Shown: piece by piece, positions 6,038 to 13,382 of the stretch
How positions within the stretch are numbered: the first letter of the stretch is position 1
How the letters are laid out: each line of letters begins with the position of its first letter
From: Methanocella_A sp035319305
GTDB lineage: Archaea; Halobacteriota; Methanocellia; Methanocellales; Methanocellaceae
Assembly (NCBI GenBank): GCA_035319305.1
Contig: DATHCY010000240.1
Location: 1-13,382, forward strand
DNA length: 13,382 bases
Direction of reading: 5' to 3'
Made by a program: the position numbers and the translations under genes
Notes under the pieces: generated by a model
Databases searched by the model: none
Seen by the model: the letters and a program-made list of their open reading frames with translations, nothing else
Told to the model about the DNA's origin: nothing

Positions 6038-6544
6038 ATGACAGCAATTCGTGTAATATCCGTGCTGGCCGTATTAGCCATCGTGGTCGCTATGTTTGCC
6101 TGCGGGATCGTGGTTGCTCAAAACGCGGCACCAATGATGAACCCGCCCGTATCAATGACTGCCGGGACGCCCGGCAAAGTCACCATGGCGGACGTCGATA
6201 GCGCGCTGGCTTCCGGTCCGGTGTTGGTTGAGTTCGAGTCGCAAGAATGCACCTATTGCAAGCAGCAAAAGCCGATCTCTGAAGCGCTAATAAAAGACTA
6301 CGGGGGTAAGGTTACAATGATACCTGTGGATGTAGCTCAAAGTCGGGACTTGGCGAACATGTTTCAGGTTCGTGGTGTTCCCCAGATGGACGTCATCGTT
6401 AAAAAGTCAGGTGATAAGTATACCTATGTGGGTAAAGACGGTGCCACGTCAGATAGCATTGCAGGATCTAGGTTTATAGGGCTTACTCAAAGCAACGACT
6501 TGAAAACGGCGATAGATGCGGCACTACGGATGAGAGGGCAATAA
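6038..6544 (+). CDS. Membrane-anchored/secreted thioredoxin-like protein
   Basis: A 168-residue protein. Residues 6-27 form a hydrophobic export signal or anchor; C22 follows a poor lipobox (MFAC), so lipidation is uncertain. A Pro/Met-rich linker leads into a thioredoxin fold: VLVEFESQECTYCKQQKP with the redox pair C71-x2-C74, and the cis-proline P115 in RGVPQMDV. The C-terminal helix ends near 165. It should act outside the membrane as a disulphide reductant. The next gene, ccdA, starts at the base after this gene's stop codon, a classic pairing in which CcdA passes electrons across the membrane to an exported thioredoxin. The ATG at 6038 is chosen over the in-frame TTG at 6035 because the TATA box at 6010 predicts transcription starting there. 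Confidence 0.85.
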   Translation: MTAIRVISVLAVLAIVVAMFACGIVVAQNAAPMMNPPVSMTAGTPGKVTMADVDSALASGPVLVEFESQECTYCKQQKPISEALIKDYGGKVTMIPVDVAQSRDLANMFQVRGVPQMDVIVKKSGDKYTYVGKDGATSDSIAGSRFIGLTQSNDLKTAIDAALRMRGQ

Positions 6545-7213
6545 GTGGAGACAGTATTAATTGGTACGGCAGCGCTGGCGGGAGTGGCGAGCATCCTGTC
6601 GCCATGTGTTCTGCCTCTGCTCCCCGGAGTCATGGCGTACTCCACGGAGAAGAGCAAGATCACCCCGCTGGCCATTGTTTTAGGGCTGACCATATCCTTT
6701 ACGGTTATGGGTATAGCATCAGCCATGCTCGGATCAATACTGTTTTCTTATATGGACTTAATCAAGATCATATCGGGTGCTATGATCCTGGTTATGGGAC
6801 TCTATATGTTATCCCAGACGGTGGAGCACTTTCTTTTGGGCGTCTGGCAGCGGTTTCCCTTGGCAAGGACTCATCTGCCGGGCTCTGATGAGGGTGGAGT
6901 TGTCGGGGGTATTACCCTGGGAGTTAGCCTGGGGGTCGTCTGGATCCCGTGCATCGGCCCGATCTTGGCGTCCATCCTGCTTATCGTTGCGCAGCAGGGG
7001 ACCATGTGGTATGGCGCCGTGCTGCTGCTGGCATACTCGATGGGACTGGGCGTGCCTATGCTGGTCATCGCGTACTCGTCAAACCTGCTGTCTGGCACAG
7101 TACGATCGCTTTCCCACCACACCCAAGTCATCCGTCGCATTGCGGGCGTTATCCTGATAATTATGGGTATTTACTACATTGCCGGGGTGTTCGGGGTCAA
7201 TTTCGGGTTCTAG
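6545..7213 (+). CDS. ccdA: CcdA-type transmembrane thiol:disulphide electron-transfer protein
   Basis: A 222-residue integral membrane protein of the CcdA/DsbD transmembrane family with about six hydrophobic segments. The two redox cysteines are placed as in the family: C21 in LSPCVLPLLPG (segment 1) and C136 in WIPCIGPILAS (segment 4). Such proteins take electrons from a cytoplasmic thioredoxin and give them to an exported one, for cytochrome c maturation or for repair of outside proteins. Start is GTG at 6545, immediately after the TAA of the thioredoxin gene; AGAGGG about 8 bases upstream lies inside that gene, so translation is probably coupled. The hairpin and T-tract at 7262-7302 close the operon. 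No cytochrome maturation genes are visible nearby, so the final target is unknown. Confidence 0.9.
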   Translation: METVLIGTAALAGVASILSPCVLPLLPGVMAYSTEKSKITPLAIVLGLTISFTVMGIASAMLGSILFSYMDLIKIISGAMILVMGLYMLSQTVEHFLLGVWQRFPLARTHLPGSDEGGVVGGITLGVSLGVVWIPCIGPILASILLIVAQQGTMWYGAVLLLAYSMGLGVPMLVIAYSSNLLSGTVRSLSHHTQVIRRIAGVILIIMGIYYIAGVFGVNFGF

Positions 7214-7261
7214 GAACGAACACCGCGCTATACTTGCGGGTGGGTGGTCGTGTAATCCTCG

Positions 7262-7302
7262 CCCTTGATAAGGGTTCTCGTAGTGTAACACAAACATTTT
7301 TT
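7262..7302 (+). terminator. Hairpin plus T-tract after ccdA
   Basis: CCCTT-GAT-AAGGG (7262-7274) is a perfect 5-bp stem, followed after 22 bases by six T residues (7297-7302). The T-tract is the likelier termination signal, as the hairpin is some distance away. Confidence 0.5.
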
Positions 7303-7544
7303 AGCGGCACGAAGATTCGAATACGTTAAGGGGGTTAGCGGTTAAACCACGGACTACTGAGGACATCGTTTAAAGCGTTAAGACGCCGAGATACAGCTAG
7401 TAAAACACGAATAAGCTCTAAGGGCGTACAGCGTAGCGATCGTCGCCGGGGTCGCATGAATGATCGGAGGGAAAAAGAGTGTGATGGGGGGTTTGTATGG
7501 CTTCTATAGTAAGTATTGCTTCTATAGTGGGTGTGGCTTTTGTC
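7303..7544. other. Gene-less stretch between ccdA terminator and threonine synthase 3' end
   Basis: I see no coding region. Several short palindromic or repeated pieces occur, such as GCGATCGTCGC near 7435 and GCGTTAAGACGC near 7376. GCTTCTATAGT occurs twice, at 7500-7510 and 7518-7528, just beyond the end of the leftward thrC. A GATTCGAAT near 7314 resembles a tRNA T-loop, but flanking bases do not pair. The function is unknown; the 3' ends of both convergent transcripts should lie here. Confidence 0.4.
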
Positions 7545-8747
7545 TTAGCCGATAATTTTCTTGATCGCTTCTTTAGTTGCGTCGACCTCTACGGGCTTGT
7601 CGCAGCATCGAATTACGGTTTCCGGGTCTTTGAGTAGGTGTCCGGTGGTCACGCAGACGATTCGCTCGTCTTTGTCGATGATTCCTTGCTTCCGTAGTTT
7701 GATAAGTCCTGCCACTGAAGCGGCGGAGGCTGGTTCTACGCCGATACCTTCTTTCATTGCCAGTAGCTTCTGGGCTGTTAGGATCTCGTCGTCGGTGACG
7801 GTTTCGGCGGCGCCGCCTGTGTTTCGGATGGCGTTAAGTGCCTTGATAGCGTTGACTGGATCGCCGATGCGGATTGCGGTTGCTACGGTTTCGGGGTTTG
7901 GTTCTGGTGTGATATTTTTCGCGCCAGATTTGATTGCTTTAACGATTGGGGCGCTGCCTTCCGCTTGGATTCCGGTCATCATGGGGATGCGGTCGATGAT
8001 CCCGAGTTTTTTGAGTTCGTTGAGGCCTTTGTAGATGGCTGTGATGTTGCCCGCGTTGCCCACTGGTAGGATGATCCGGTCGGGGACCTTCCAGCCGAAG
8101 TAGTCGGCGATTTCGAAGCCAATGGTCTTCTGGCCCTCTAGCCTGTATGGGTTGATCGAATTGAGTAGGTAAATGTTGTTCTCGATGCATATCTCTCTGA
8201 CTAGTCGTAGTGCATCGTCGAAGTTGCCTCGGATGCTGATCACTTTGGCGCCGTGGATGAGTGCTTGGGCTACTTTGCCTAGCGCTACCTTGCCCTGCGG
8301 CAGTAGTACGATAACCGGGATTCCGGCTTTGGCGCCGTAAACTGCTAGCGATGCTGAGGTGTTGCCGGTTGAGGCGCATGCCACGCTCTTCATGCCTAGC
8401 TCGAGTGCCTTGCTGACGCCGACGGTCATACCCCGGTCTTTGAATGAGCCGCTCGGGTTCATGCCTTCATGCTTGACGTGCACGTCTTTCATGCCGATCT
8501 CTTTTCCAATGGATTTGATGTGGTAGATCGGCGTGCCACCCTCTTTGAGCGTGACTGGTTCTCTGGAGATGGGTAGAAGAGCCTTGTACTTCCACACGGA
8601 TAGCGGGCCGACGAGGTTCTCTCTGGTGATCTTTATTTTTGAATAATCGTAAATGACGTCTAGCAGGCCGTCGCATTTTTTACAGGTGTAGATGATTTCA
8701 TCTTGCCGGTATTTTGTCCCGCAGTTGATACATTCGAGATGGTACAT
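7545..8747 (-). CDS. thrC: Threonine synthase
   Basis: A 400-residue PLP enzyme (fold type II) converting O-phosphohomoserine to threonine, last step of threonine synthesis, in the cytoplasm. The N-terminus has a zinc-ribbon pair, C6-x2-C9 and C22-x2-C25, typical of archaeal forms. The PLP lysine is K103 in NPSGSFKDRGM. ACASTGNTSASLAVYGAKAG gives the phosphate/carboxylate-binding loop and PVGNAGN the cofactor phosphate loop. The ATG at 8747 is chosen because GGAGA lies 6-7 bases upstream and MYHLECINCG is the usual family start; an ATG twelve codons further upstream is in frame but lacks such a site. Single gene, divergent from the peptide transporter operon. No other threonine-pathway genes are in view. 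Confidence 0.94.
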   Translation of the reverse strand: MYHLECINCGTKYRQDEIIYTCKKCDGLLDVIYDYSKIKITRENLVGPLSVWKYKALLPISREPVTLKEGGTPIYHIKSIGKEIGMKDVHVKHEGMNPSGSFKDRGMTVGVSKALELGMKSVACASTGNTSASLAVYGAKAGIPVIVLLPQGKVALGKVAQALIHGAKVISIRGNFDDALRLVREICIENNIYLLNSINPYRLEGQKTIGFEIADYFGWKVPDRIILPVGNAGNITAIYKGLNELKKLGIIDRIPMMTGIQAEGSAPIVKAIKSGAKNITPEPNPETVATAIRIGDPVNAIKALNAIRNTGGAAETVTDDEILTAQKLLAMKEGIGVEPASAASVAGLIKLRKQGIIDKDERIVCVTTGHLLKDPETVIRCCDKPVEVDATKEAIKKIIG

Positions 8748-8780
8748 TCGACTCTCCGGACAATACAATATTCCCCTGTG

Positions 8781-8790
8781 CATTAAAGCT
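8781..8790 (-). promoter_or_regulatory. Candidate TATA element for thrC
   Basis: AGCTTTAATG on the leftward strand sits 34-43 bases before the ATG at 8747, which would give a leader of about 10-15 bases including GGAGA. The surrounding A/T-rich sequence (8801-8890) offers other candidates. Confidence 0.3.
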
Positions 8791-8872
8791 TTTGCTTGCT
8801 TTTTTTGGGCTTGTGTTCGTTAATTTTTCAAAAAATTATTAAAAATTGTGTTTTTTTATGATTTCTAACACT

Positions 8873-8885
8873 TATATATATAAAA
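8873..8885 (+). promoter_or_regulatory. TATA box for the peptide transporter operon
   Basis: TATATATATAAAA is a strong archaeal TATA element. Transcription would begin near 8905, leaving a leader of about 90 bases ahead of the binding-protein gene, long enough for control at the RNA level, though I see no recognisable riboswitch. Confidence 0.5.
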
Positions 8886-8995
8886 TTAAGCGATAAAACC
8901 GACAGTGATAAGTAAGATGAAATAAGATATGGTAGGTTAAATATCGAGTGCTCAGTAAGGGCATCCGAACATTTTAGTAATGAGAGGTGAAATTT

Positions 8996-10723
8996 ATGGA
9001 TAAACGATTTGGGAGTAAGGTGGCGACAGTGCTGCTTGTTATGGCCATTGCTTTGACTCTGATCATATCTGGCTGCACTACTTCATCGAATACTTCGTCT
9101 AATAATACAAATAATAAAACTACTAATGATACCGGTTCAACGACTATGGGAGCCCCTGGGAACTTCTCAGTCGTAGAGATGGCATATGGTGAAGCGGCGT
9201 CCCTTGACCCTGCATCCAGCGATAGTTATGATAGCGCGAGCCAAGAAGTCATTCAGAATGTTTATGAGACCTTATTTTACTTCAACGGCAGCGACATAAA
9301 CACGCCTATTCCGGTGCTGGCGACCGGGTACAACGCATCTCCCGATAACCTTGTTTACACGATCACGCTGCGACCGAACATCAAGTTCCACAGCGGAGAC
9401 CCGATGAACGCCACAGCGGTCAAGTACTCGCTGGACCGGCTGCTCCTTGTAAACAACGGCCAGGCATCAAGCAACTTCCTCGGTACAGTCAAGGGTTACA
9501 CAGACTATTCGAATTCGAACCACACCCAGGCCGACGTTGATGCTTACCTCAAAGCCGGTGGCGTAACGGTTCTCAATGACACCGCAGTACAGATTACATT
9601 GGAGAAGCCTAACCCGGACTTTATCAAGATGCTGACATTCTGCGCATGCTCGATCATCAACCCGAACTTCGATCAGGCCCATGGCGGCTATAACGCGACC
9701 GGACAGACCGGCACAGCGTACCTGACTGAGCACGAGGATGGCACCGGCCCGTTCATCCTAGACCACTGGAACCACAAGCAGGAAGTGGCCCTGAAGAGGA
9801 ACGATAACTACTGGGGCACCAAGGCTCTGCCTAGCATGGCATACATCAAGGAAGTCGACGACTGGAACACCAGGCTGCTCGCCATCCAGAACGGCGATGC
9901 GGACATTGTCAACGTAGACCAGAAGAACGCTCCCGATGTGATGAATGACACCAACCTCGTGGTCGAGAGCAAGTACGGACGTCTGTACGTGCTGACAACC
10001 TGCTATGACCAGAGGTACTGGCCGTTCAACGACCAGAGGGTGAGGGAAGCCTTCTCGGAGTCCATCGACTACAATACGTATATTAACTCCCAGCTCAACG
10101 GCCTCGGCCAGCGCATCGGCGGGCCGATCCCGCAGGGATTGCTGGGTTATGATACGAACGCCAAGCTAGTACCGTTCGACCCGGATCATGCCAAGAAGCT
10201 GCTCCAGGACGCCGGATTCAGCAAGAGCAACGCGACCACGATTACCATTACATATAACACTGGCAATGATAACCGCAAGACGCTGGCTCAGATGATGAAG
10301 TCCCAGATCGAGAGCTACGACCTTGGCATAACGGTGAACGTGCAGGATATGGCCTGGCCGGAGTACACTAAGGCTATGGACCAGAGCCAGCTGCCGTGCT
10401 ATATAGTCGCGTGGGGCGCGGACTACCCGAGCACTGACAACTTCGTCTCCTGCTACCTAGCCCCGAACGGCTACTACACCCAGCAGATCGCCTATAAGAA
10501 CGACTCGGTCTTCGCGCTGTACAACCAGACGCTGACCGAGAAGGACCCGGCCAAGCGGGGGGACCTGTACAAGCAGATACAGGCAGACTCGTTCTCCGAC
10601 TACCCGTACTCGTACGTGTATCAGCCCAGCGAATTCCTAGTTTATAAGAAGGGCTTGAATGGCGTATACTGGAACACGATGACCGGCGGAGAAGGCGTCC
10701 TGTTCTCGACAGTGTACAAGTGA
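8996..10723 (+). CDS. Oligopeptide-type ABC transporter substrate-binding lipoprotein
   Basis: A 575-residue family 5 (DppA/OppA-like) solute-binding protein. Residues 1-27 are a lipoprotein signal with lipobox IISGC (C27). A Ser/Thr/Asn linker to about residue 55 carries several N-x-S/T sequons. The mature domain begins VVEMAYGEAASLDPA, the usual family opening, with 'FHSGDPMNATAVKYSLDR' and 'GTGPFILDHWNHKQEVALKRNDNYWG' as strong family motifs. It should bind peptides or a similar ligand outside the cell and deliver it to the permeases encoded next; the exact substrate (di- or oligopeptide, nickel chelate) cannot be read from sequence. The start is ATG 8996, with GAGGTGA five bases upstream; the in-frame GTG at 8987 overlaps that site and is rejected. 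A stem-loop follows the stop. Confidence 0.92.
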   Translation: MDKRFGSKVATVLLVMAIALTLIISGCTTSSNTSSNNTNNKTTNDTGSTTMGAPGNFSVVEMAYGEAASLDPASSDSYDSASQEVIQNVYETLFYFNGSDINTPIPVLATGYNASPDNLVYTITLRPNIKFHSGDPMNATAVKYSLDRLLLVNNGQASSNFLGTVKGYTDYSNSNHTQADVDAYLKAGGVTVLNDTAVQITLEKPNPDFIKMLTFCACSIINPNFDQAHGGYNATGQTGTAYLTEHEDGTGPFILDHWNHKQEVALKRNDNYWGTKALPSMAYIKEVDDWNTRLLAIQNGDADIVNVDQKNAPDVMNDTNLVVESKYGRLYVLTTCYDQRYWPFNDQRVREAFSESIDYNTYINSQLNGLGQRIGGPIPQGLLGYDTNAKLVPFDPDHAKKLLQDAGFSKSNATTITITYNTGNDNRKTLAQMMKSQIESYDLGITVNVQDMAWPEYTKAMDQSQLPCYIVAWGADYPSTDNFVSCYLAPNGYYTQQIAYKNDSVFALYNQTLTEKDPAKRGDLYKQIQADSFSDYPYSYVYQPSEFLVYKKGLNGVYWNTMTGGEGVLFSTVYK

Positions 10724-10734
10724 AAGGGGAAGAC

Positions 10735-10774
10735 AAGGGCTGTAGGTTAGCAATACAGCCCTTAACCATTTTTT
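10735..10774 (+). terminator. Intra-operon stem-loop and T-tract after the binding-protein gene
   Basis: AAGGGCTGTA (10735-10744) and TACAGCCCTT (10754-10763) form a perfect 10-bp stem with a 9-base loop, followed by six T residues at 10769-10774. It starts 11 bases after the stop codon. It probably ends most transcripts or protects the 3' end, so that binding protein is made in excess over the permeases. The TTTTTTATTT could also act as a weak promoter for the permease genes. Confidence 0.7.
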
Positions 10775-10831
10775 ATTTGGATAACAAGAGGGTACAATGT
10801 GGGCAAAATAAAATGGTAAAACGTGATAAAT

Positions 10832-11875
10832 ATGAAGCTAAGAGACTATATACTGCGTAGACTCTTGCTGCTCATACCAGTGTTGATCGGCATATCATTC
10901 ATAACGTTCATGCTAACGCATAATATTCCTAATTATGATCCTGCCTCTCCCTGGTTGAAGCAAAAGTTCACTCACGATGAGAGAGAGCAGGTGATCAAAC
11001 AGCATCATCTGGACCAGCCGGTGGTTATCCAGTATATCACATACCTCAGTGATTTATCTCATTTTGATCTGGGGCTGTCGACATCGGAGGGCAGTCGACC
11101 GGTGGCAGATGCACTGTGGGATTATCTGCCCGCCACCATTGAACTGACGCTATTTTCCATGCTTATATGTATTGTTGTGGGCATTCCAATGGGAGTTCTG
11201 TCAGCAATTAAAAAGGATAAGATACCGGACCATGTTATCAGGATCTTCAGCCTTGCAGGCATTTCTATACCTGTATTTTGGTTTGCACTGATCCTCCAGT
11301 ACGTGTTTTATGCTCAGTTCAAAATTCTGCCGCTGGGCGGCCGACTGCCCACTGGGATTGTTCCGCCGACGTTTAACCTGCCGTTCGTCATTATTCACTC
11401 CACGGGGATATATTCGATCGATAGCCTGCTGGCCGGGAACTTCGATCTGTTCGTGCAGGTCATACTCCACCTAATCATGCCATCGTTCTGCTTAGCTTTC
11501 ATCCAGCTGGCAGTCATTGCGAGAATGACACGATCTAGCATGCTCGAGGCGATGACCCAGGATTTCATTAGGACGGCGAGATCGAAAGGGCTCTCGGAGA
11601 GGGTCGTCATCTTCAAGCACGCGCTCCGGAACGCCCTGATCCCGACGACTACCATTATAGGCCTGCTGTTCGGCAGCCTGCTCTCGGGCGCCGTGCTGAC
11701 AGAGACAATATTCTACTGGCCGGGCGTCGGCCGTTATTCGACCGAAGCTATCAGGGCGCTGGACTACCCAGCACTGATGGGTTTCACGATGATCATCGTC
11801 ATTGTATACGTGGTCACCAACTTGGTAGTAGATATAATGTATGCATACCTTGATCCGAGGATCAAGTACGGGTGA
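10832..11875 (+). CDS. Peptide-type ABC transporter permease (DppB/OppB family)
   Basis: A 347-residue inner permease subunit with about six membrane segments. The N-terminus, LRDYILRRLLLLIPVLIGISFITFMLTH, is the family's hallmark first segment, followed by an extracytoplasmic stretch (about 35-95) and the core. The ATPase-contact EAA loop is near residues 240-270 (ARSKGLSERVVIFKHALRNALIP), and the C-terminus ends with the typical YAYLDPRIKYG. It pairs with the next gene to form the transmembrane channel. ATG 10832 is chosen because GTGAT lies four bases upstream and the family starts here; the in-frame GTG at 10823 is part of that site. The stop codon overlaps the ribosome binding site of the next gene, so translation is coupled. 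Confidence 0.92.
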   Translation: MKLRDYILRRLLLLIPVLIGISFITFMLTHNIPNYDPASPWLKQKFTHDEREQVIKQHHLDQPVVIQYITYLSDLSHFDLGLSTSEGSRPVADALWDYLPATIELTLFSMLICIVVGIPMGVLSAIKKDKIPDHVIRIFSLAGISIPVFWFALILQYVFYAQFKILPLGGRLPTGIVPPTFNLPFVIIHSTGIYSIDSLLAGNFDLFVQVILHLIMPSFCLAFIQLAVIARMTRSSMLEAMTQDFIRTARSKGLSERVVIFKHALRNALIPTTTIIGLLFGSLLSGAVLTETIFYWPGVGRYSTEAIRALDYPALMGFTMIIVIVYVVTNLVVDIMYAYLDPRIKYG

Positions 11876-11876
11876 T
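11871..11876 (+). promoter_or_regulatory. Ribosome binding site overlapping the upstream stop codon
   Basis: GGTGAT contains the TGA stop (11873-11875) of the DppB-like gene and lies four bases before the ATG at 11881. It matches the archaeal anti-Shine-Dalgarno and decides the start of the next gene. Confidence 0.6.
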
Positions 11877-11880
11877 AGGA

Positions 11881-12804
11881 ATGGCGGTATCCGAAAAAAC
11901 CGTAGTGGATAAGCCGGGCGCCAAGGGAGTGATCGGCTCGTGGATGGAGAGAAACGACTCCAGGATCAAAGATGTTAGGTACTCCGTCAAGCTGTTTATG
12001 AAAAGCCCGCTGGCCGTACTAGGCGCGCTAATTGTAATACTATTCATCCTTATGGCGATCTTGGCCCCGTTTATCGCCCCTTACGGCGCCAAACAGTTCG
12101 ACTTTGCCAATCCAAAGAAGGCGCCTTCAGCACAGCATCTATTAGGAACGGATGATAACGGCGGTGACATGTTCAGCAGGATCATCTGGGGAAGCCAGGT
12201 ATCGTTGGAGATAGGGTTGATCGTCGTCTGCAGCGCTGTGATACTGGGCTCGATCATTGGCGGCATATCGGGCTACTTTGGCGGCTTGATAGATGAGATC
12301 ATGATGAGGGTGACCGACATCTTCCTCGCGTTTCCCCAACTGGTGCTCGCAATGGTCATCTGTGCGGCGCTGGGCCGTAGTATTGAGAACGTGATGCTGG
12401 CGCTAACGATCACCTGGTGGTCTACCTATGCCCGTATCATCCGCGGCCAGGCCCTTACGATCCGGGAGAGCAAATATATCGAGGCAGCCAGGGCGATCGG
12501 AGGCAGCGATATACACATCATCCGCAAGCACCTGCTGCCAAACAGCCTTTCGCCGATCATAGTCCAGGCGACCATGGACCTGGGAAATGTGATCCTGACA
12601 GCAGCCGGCCTGAGCTTTATCGGGTTTGGCGCCCAGCCAGGAGACGCGGAATGGGGGCGGATGATCTCTGATGGATCTAGGTTCATGATGCATTACCCAT
12701 GGATCGTCACGTTTACCGGTCTGGCAATACTGATCGTGTGCCTGGGATTCAACCTGTTCGGCGACGGCCTGCGTGATGTCATGGATCCCAAGATGAGGAG
12801 GTAG
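11881..12804 (+). CDS. Peptide-type ABC transporter permease (DppC/OppC family)
   Basis: A 307-residue second permease. A cytoplasmic N-terminal tail (about 1-35, with the family 'F-x-K-S-P-L-A-V-x-G' at 39-48) precedes the first membrane segment, then 'HLLGTDDNGGDMFSRIIWGSQVSLEIG', which is diagnostic of DppC. The EAA loop is near 198-225 (YIEAARAIGGSDIHIIRKHLLPN), and the C-terminus reads 'GFNLFGDGLRDVMDPKMRR' as usual. It forms the channel with the preceding DppB-like protein. Start ATG 11881 is five bases after the preceding stop; the in-frame GTG at 11872 overlaps the ribosome binding site. The following ATPase gene begins five bases after the stop. Confidence 0.93.
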   Translation: MAVSEKTVVDKPGAKGVIGSWMERNDSRIKDVRYSVKLFMKSPLAVLGALIVILFILMAILAPFIAPYGAKQFDFANPKKAPSAQHLLGTDDNGGDMFSRIIWGSQVSLEIGLIVVCSAVILGSIIGGISGYFGGLIDEIMMRVTDIFLAFPQLVLAMVICAALGRSIENVMLALTITWWSTYARIIRGQALTIRESKYIEAARAIGGSDIHIIRKHLLPNSLSPIIVQATMDLGNVILTAAGLSFIGFGAQPGDAEWGRMISDGSRFMMHYPWIVTFTGLAILIVCLGFNLFGDGLRDVMDPKMRR

Positions 12805-12809
12805 TAAAA

Positions 12810-13382
12810 ATGTCAGAGATTTTAATCAGCATCAAAGATCTGAAGACCAACTTCTACACGTACGCAGGCGTGGTAAAAGCCCTGGACGGTATCAACCTGG
12901 ATATTTACAAGGGCGAGACACTGGGTCTGGTCGGAGAGACTGGCAGCGGAAAATCGGTCACCGCGCTTTCTATCATTCGGCTGATCCAGTGGCCTCCCGG
13001 CAGGATCGACGGAGGCAGCATTAGATTCGGCGGCAGGGATCTTCTGAAGCTATCGAATAAGGAGATGCAGGAGATCAGGGGCAATAAGATCTCGATCGTC
13101 TTCCAGGAGCCGATGACTTCCTTCAACCCGGTATTTACTATCGGCGACCAGATCGCAGAGGTGATTATACTACATCAGAAGCTGAAGAAGAAGGAAGCAA
13201 TGACAAAAGCCATCGAGATGCTCAAGTTCACCGGCATTCCCGCCCCCGAAAGGGTTGCTGATAGCTACCCGCATGAGCTATCCGGCGGCATGCTCCAGCG
13301 GGCCATGATAGCCATGGCATTGTCGTGCAGGCCATCATTGCTCATAGCGGACGAACCGACGACCGCGCTGGATGTGACCATC
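12810..13382 (+). CDS. Peptide-type ABC transporter ATP-binding protein (DppD/OppD family), partial at right edge
   Basis: The first 191 residues of an ATPase subunit that runs off the window. Walker A is at 42-49 (GETGSGKS), the Q-loop at 98-107 (FQEPMTSFNP), the ABC signature at 157-161 (LSGGM) and Walker B at about 177-183 (LLIADEP) followed by the D-loop ALD. The insert between 'LSIIRLIQWPPGRIDGG' and the Q-loop fits DppD/OppD. It hydrolyses ATP to drive import through the two permeases. Start ATG 12810 has an excellent GAGGAGGT seven bases upstream, overlapping the preceding stop. The second ATPase (DppF-like) would be expected beyond the window. Confidence 0.94.
   Translation, partial: MSEILISIKDLKTNFYTYAGVVKALDGINLDIYKGETLGLVGETGSGKSVTALSIIRLIQWPPGRIDGGSIRFGGRDLLKLSNKEMQEIRGNKISIVFQEPMTSFNPVFTIGDQIAEVIILHQKLKKKEAMTKAIEMLKFTGIPAPERVADSYPHELSGGMLQRAMIAMALSCRPSLLIADEPTTALDVTI

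Noticed and set aside
7303..7330. tRNA T-loop-like GATTCGAAT
   Set aside because: The bases flanking the loop do not form a five-pair stem, and no acceptor or anticodon arm could be found.
10374..10769. 131-residue antisense open frame over the end of the binding-protein gene and the stem-loop
   Set aside because: It is Ser/Arg-rich and opposite a conserved C-terminus, so a shadow of codon bias.

Overview
The window most likely comes from a methanogenic archaeon, probably of the Methanocellales/Methanomicrobia type. The strongest evidence is a gene for Mmp10, the radical SAM enzyme that methylates an arginine of methyl-coenzyme M reductase and is otherwise a methanogen marker. Supporting signs are archaeal TATA boxes at about the expected distance from starts, a probable leaderless gene, GGTGAT-type ribosome binding sites, and T-tract terminators. 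The genus assignment is inference; no rRNA gene is present.

Layout from left to right. (1) A partial leftward lipoprotein gene with a start that resembles a molybdopterin-binding oxidoreductase domain, followed by a gene-less stretch with two inverted repeats. (2) A leftward SnoaL-like (ester cyclase type) gene, divergent from a rightward pair: mmp10, then a DUF362 protein with two 4Fe-4S motifs, closed by an 8-T tract. (3) serS, canonical bacterial/archaeal-type seryl-tRNA synthetase, convergent with a leftward flavodoxin-like gene across a CA/TA repeat-rich spacer. (4) A rightward secreted thioredoxin-like gene directly abutting ccdA, probably leaderless, closed by a hairpin plus T-tract. 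(5) A leftward threonine synthase gene. (6) A rightward oligopeptide-type ABC importer: lipoprotein binding protein, two permeases and the start of the first ATPase, which runs off the right edge. A strong stem-loop with T-tract separates the binding protein from the permeases.

How they may work together. Mmp10 and the iron-sulphur DUF362 protein form the most suggestive unit: one installs a modification on the central methanogenesis enzyme, and the other could carry electrons, though this is unproven. The thioredoxin/CcdA pair should form an extracytoplasmic disulphide-reducing path. The ABC genes form one transport operon. serS, thrC, the SnoaL-like gene and the flavodoxin-like gene show no evident functional link to their neighbours. 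I see no CRISPR array, insertion sequence, rRNA or convincing tRNA.
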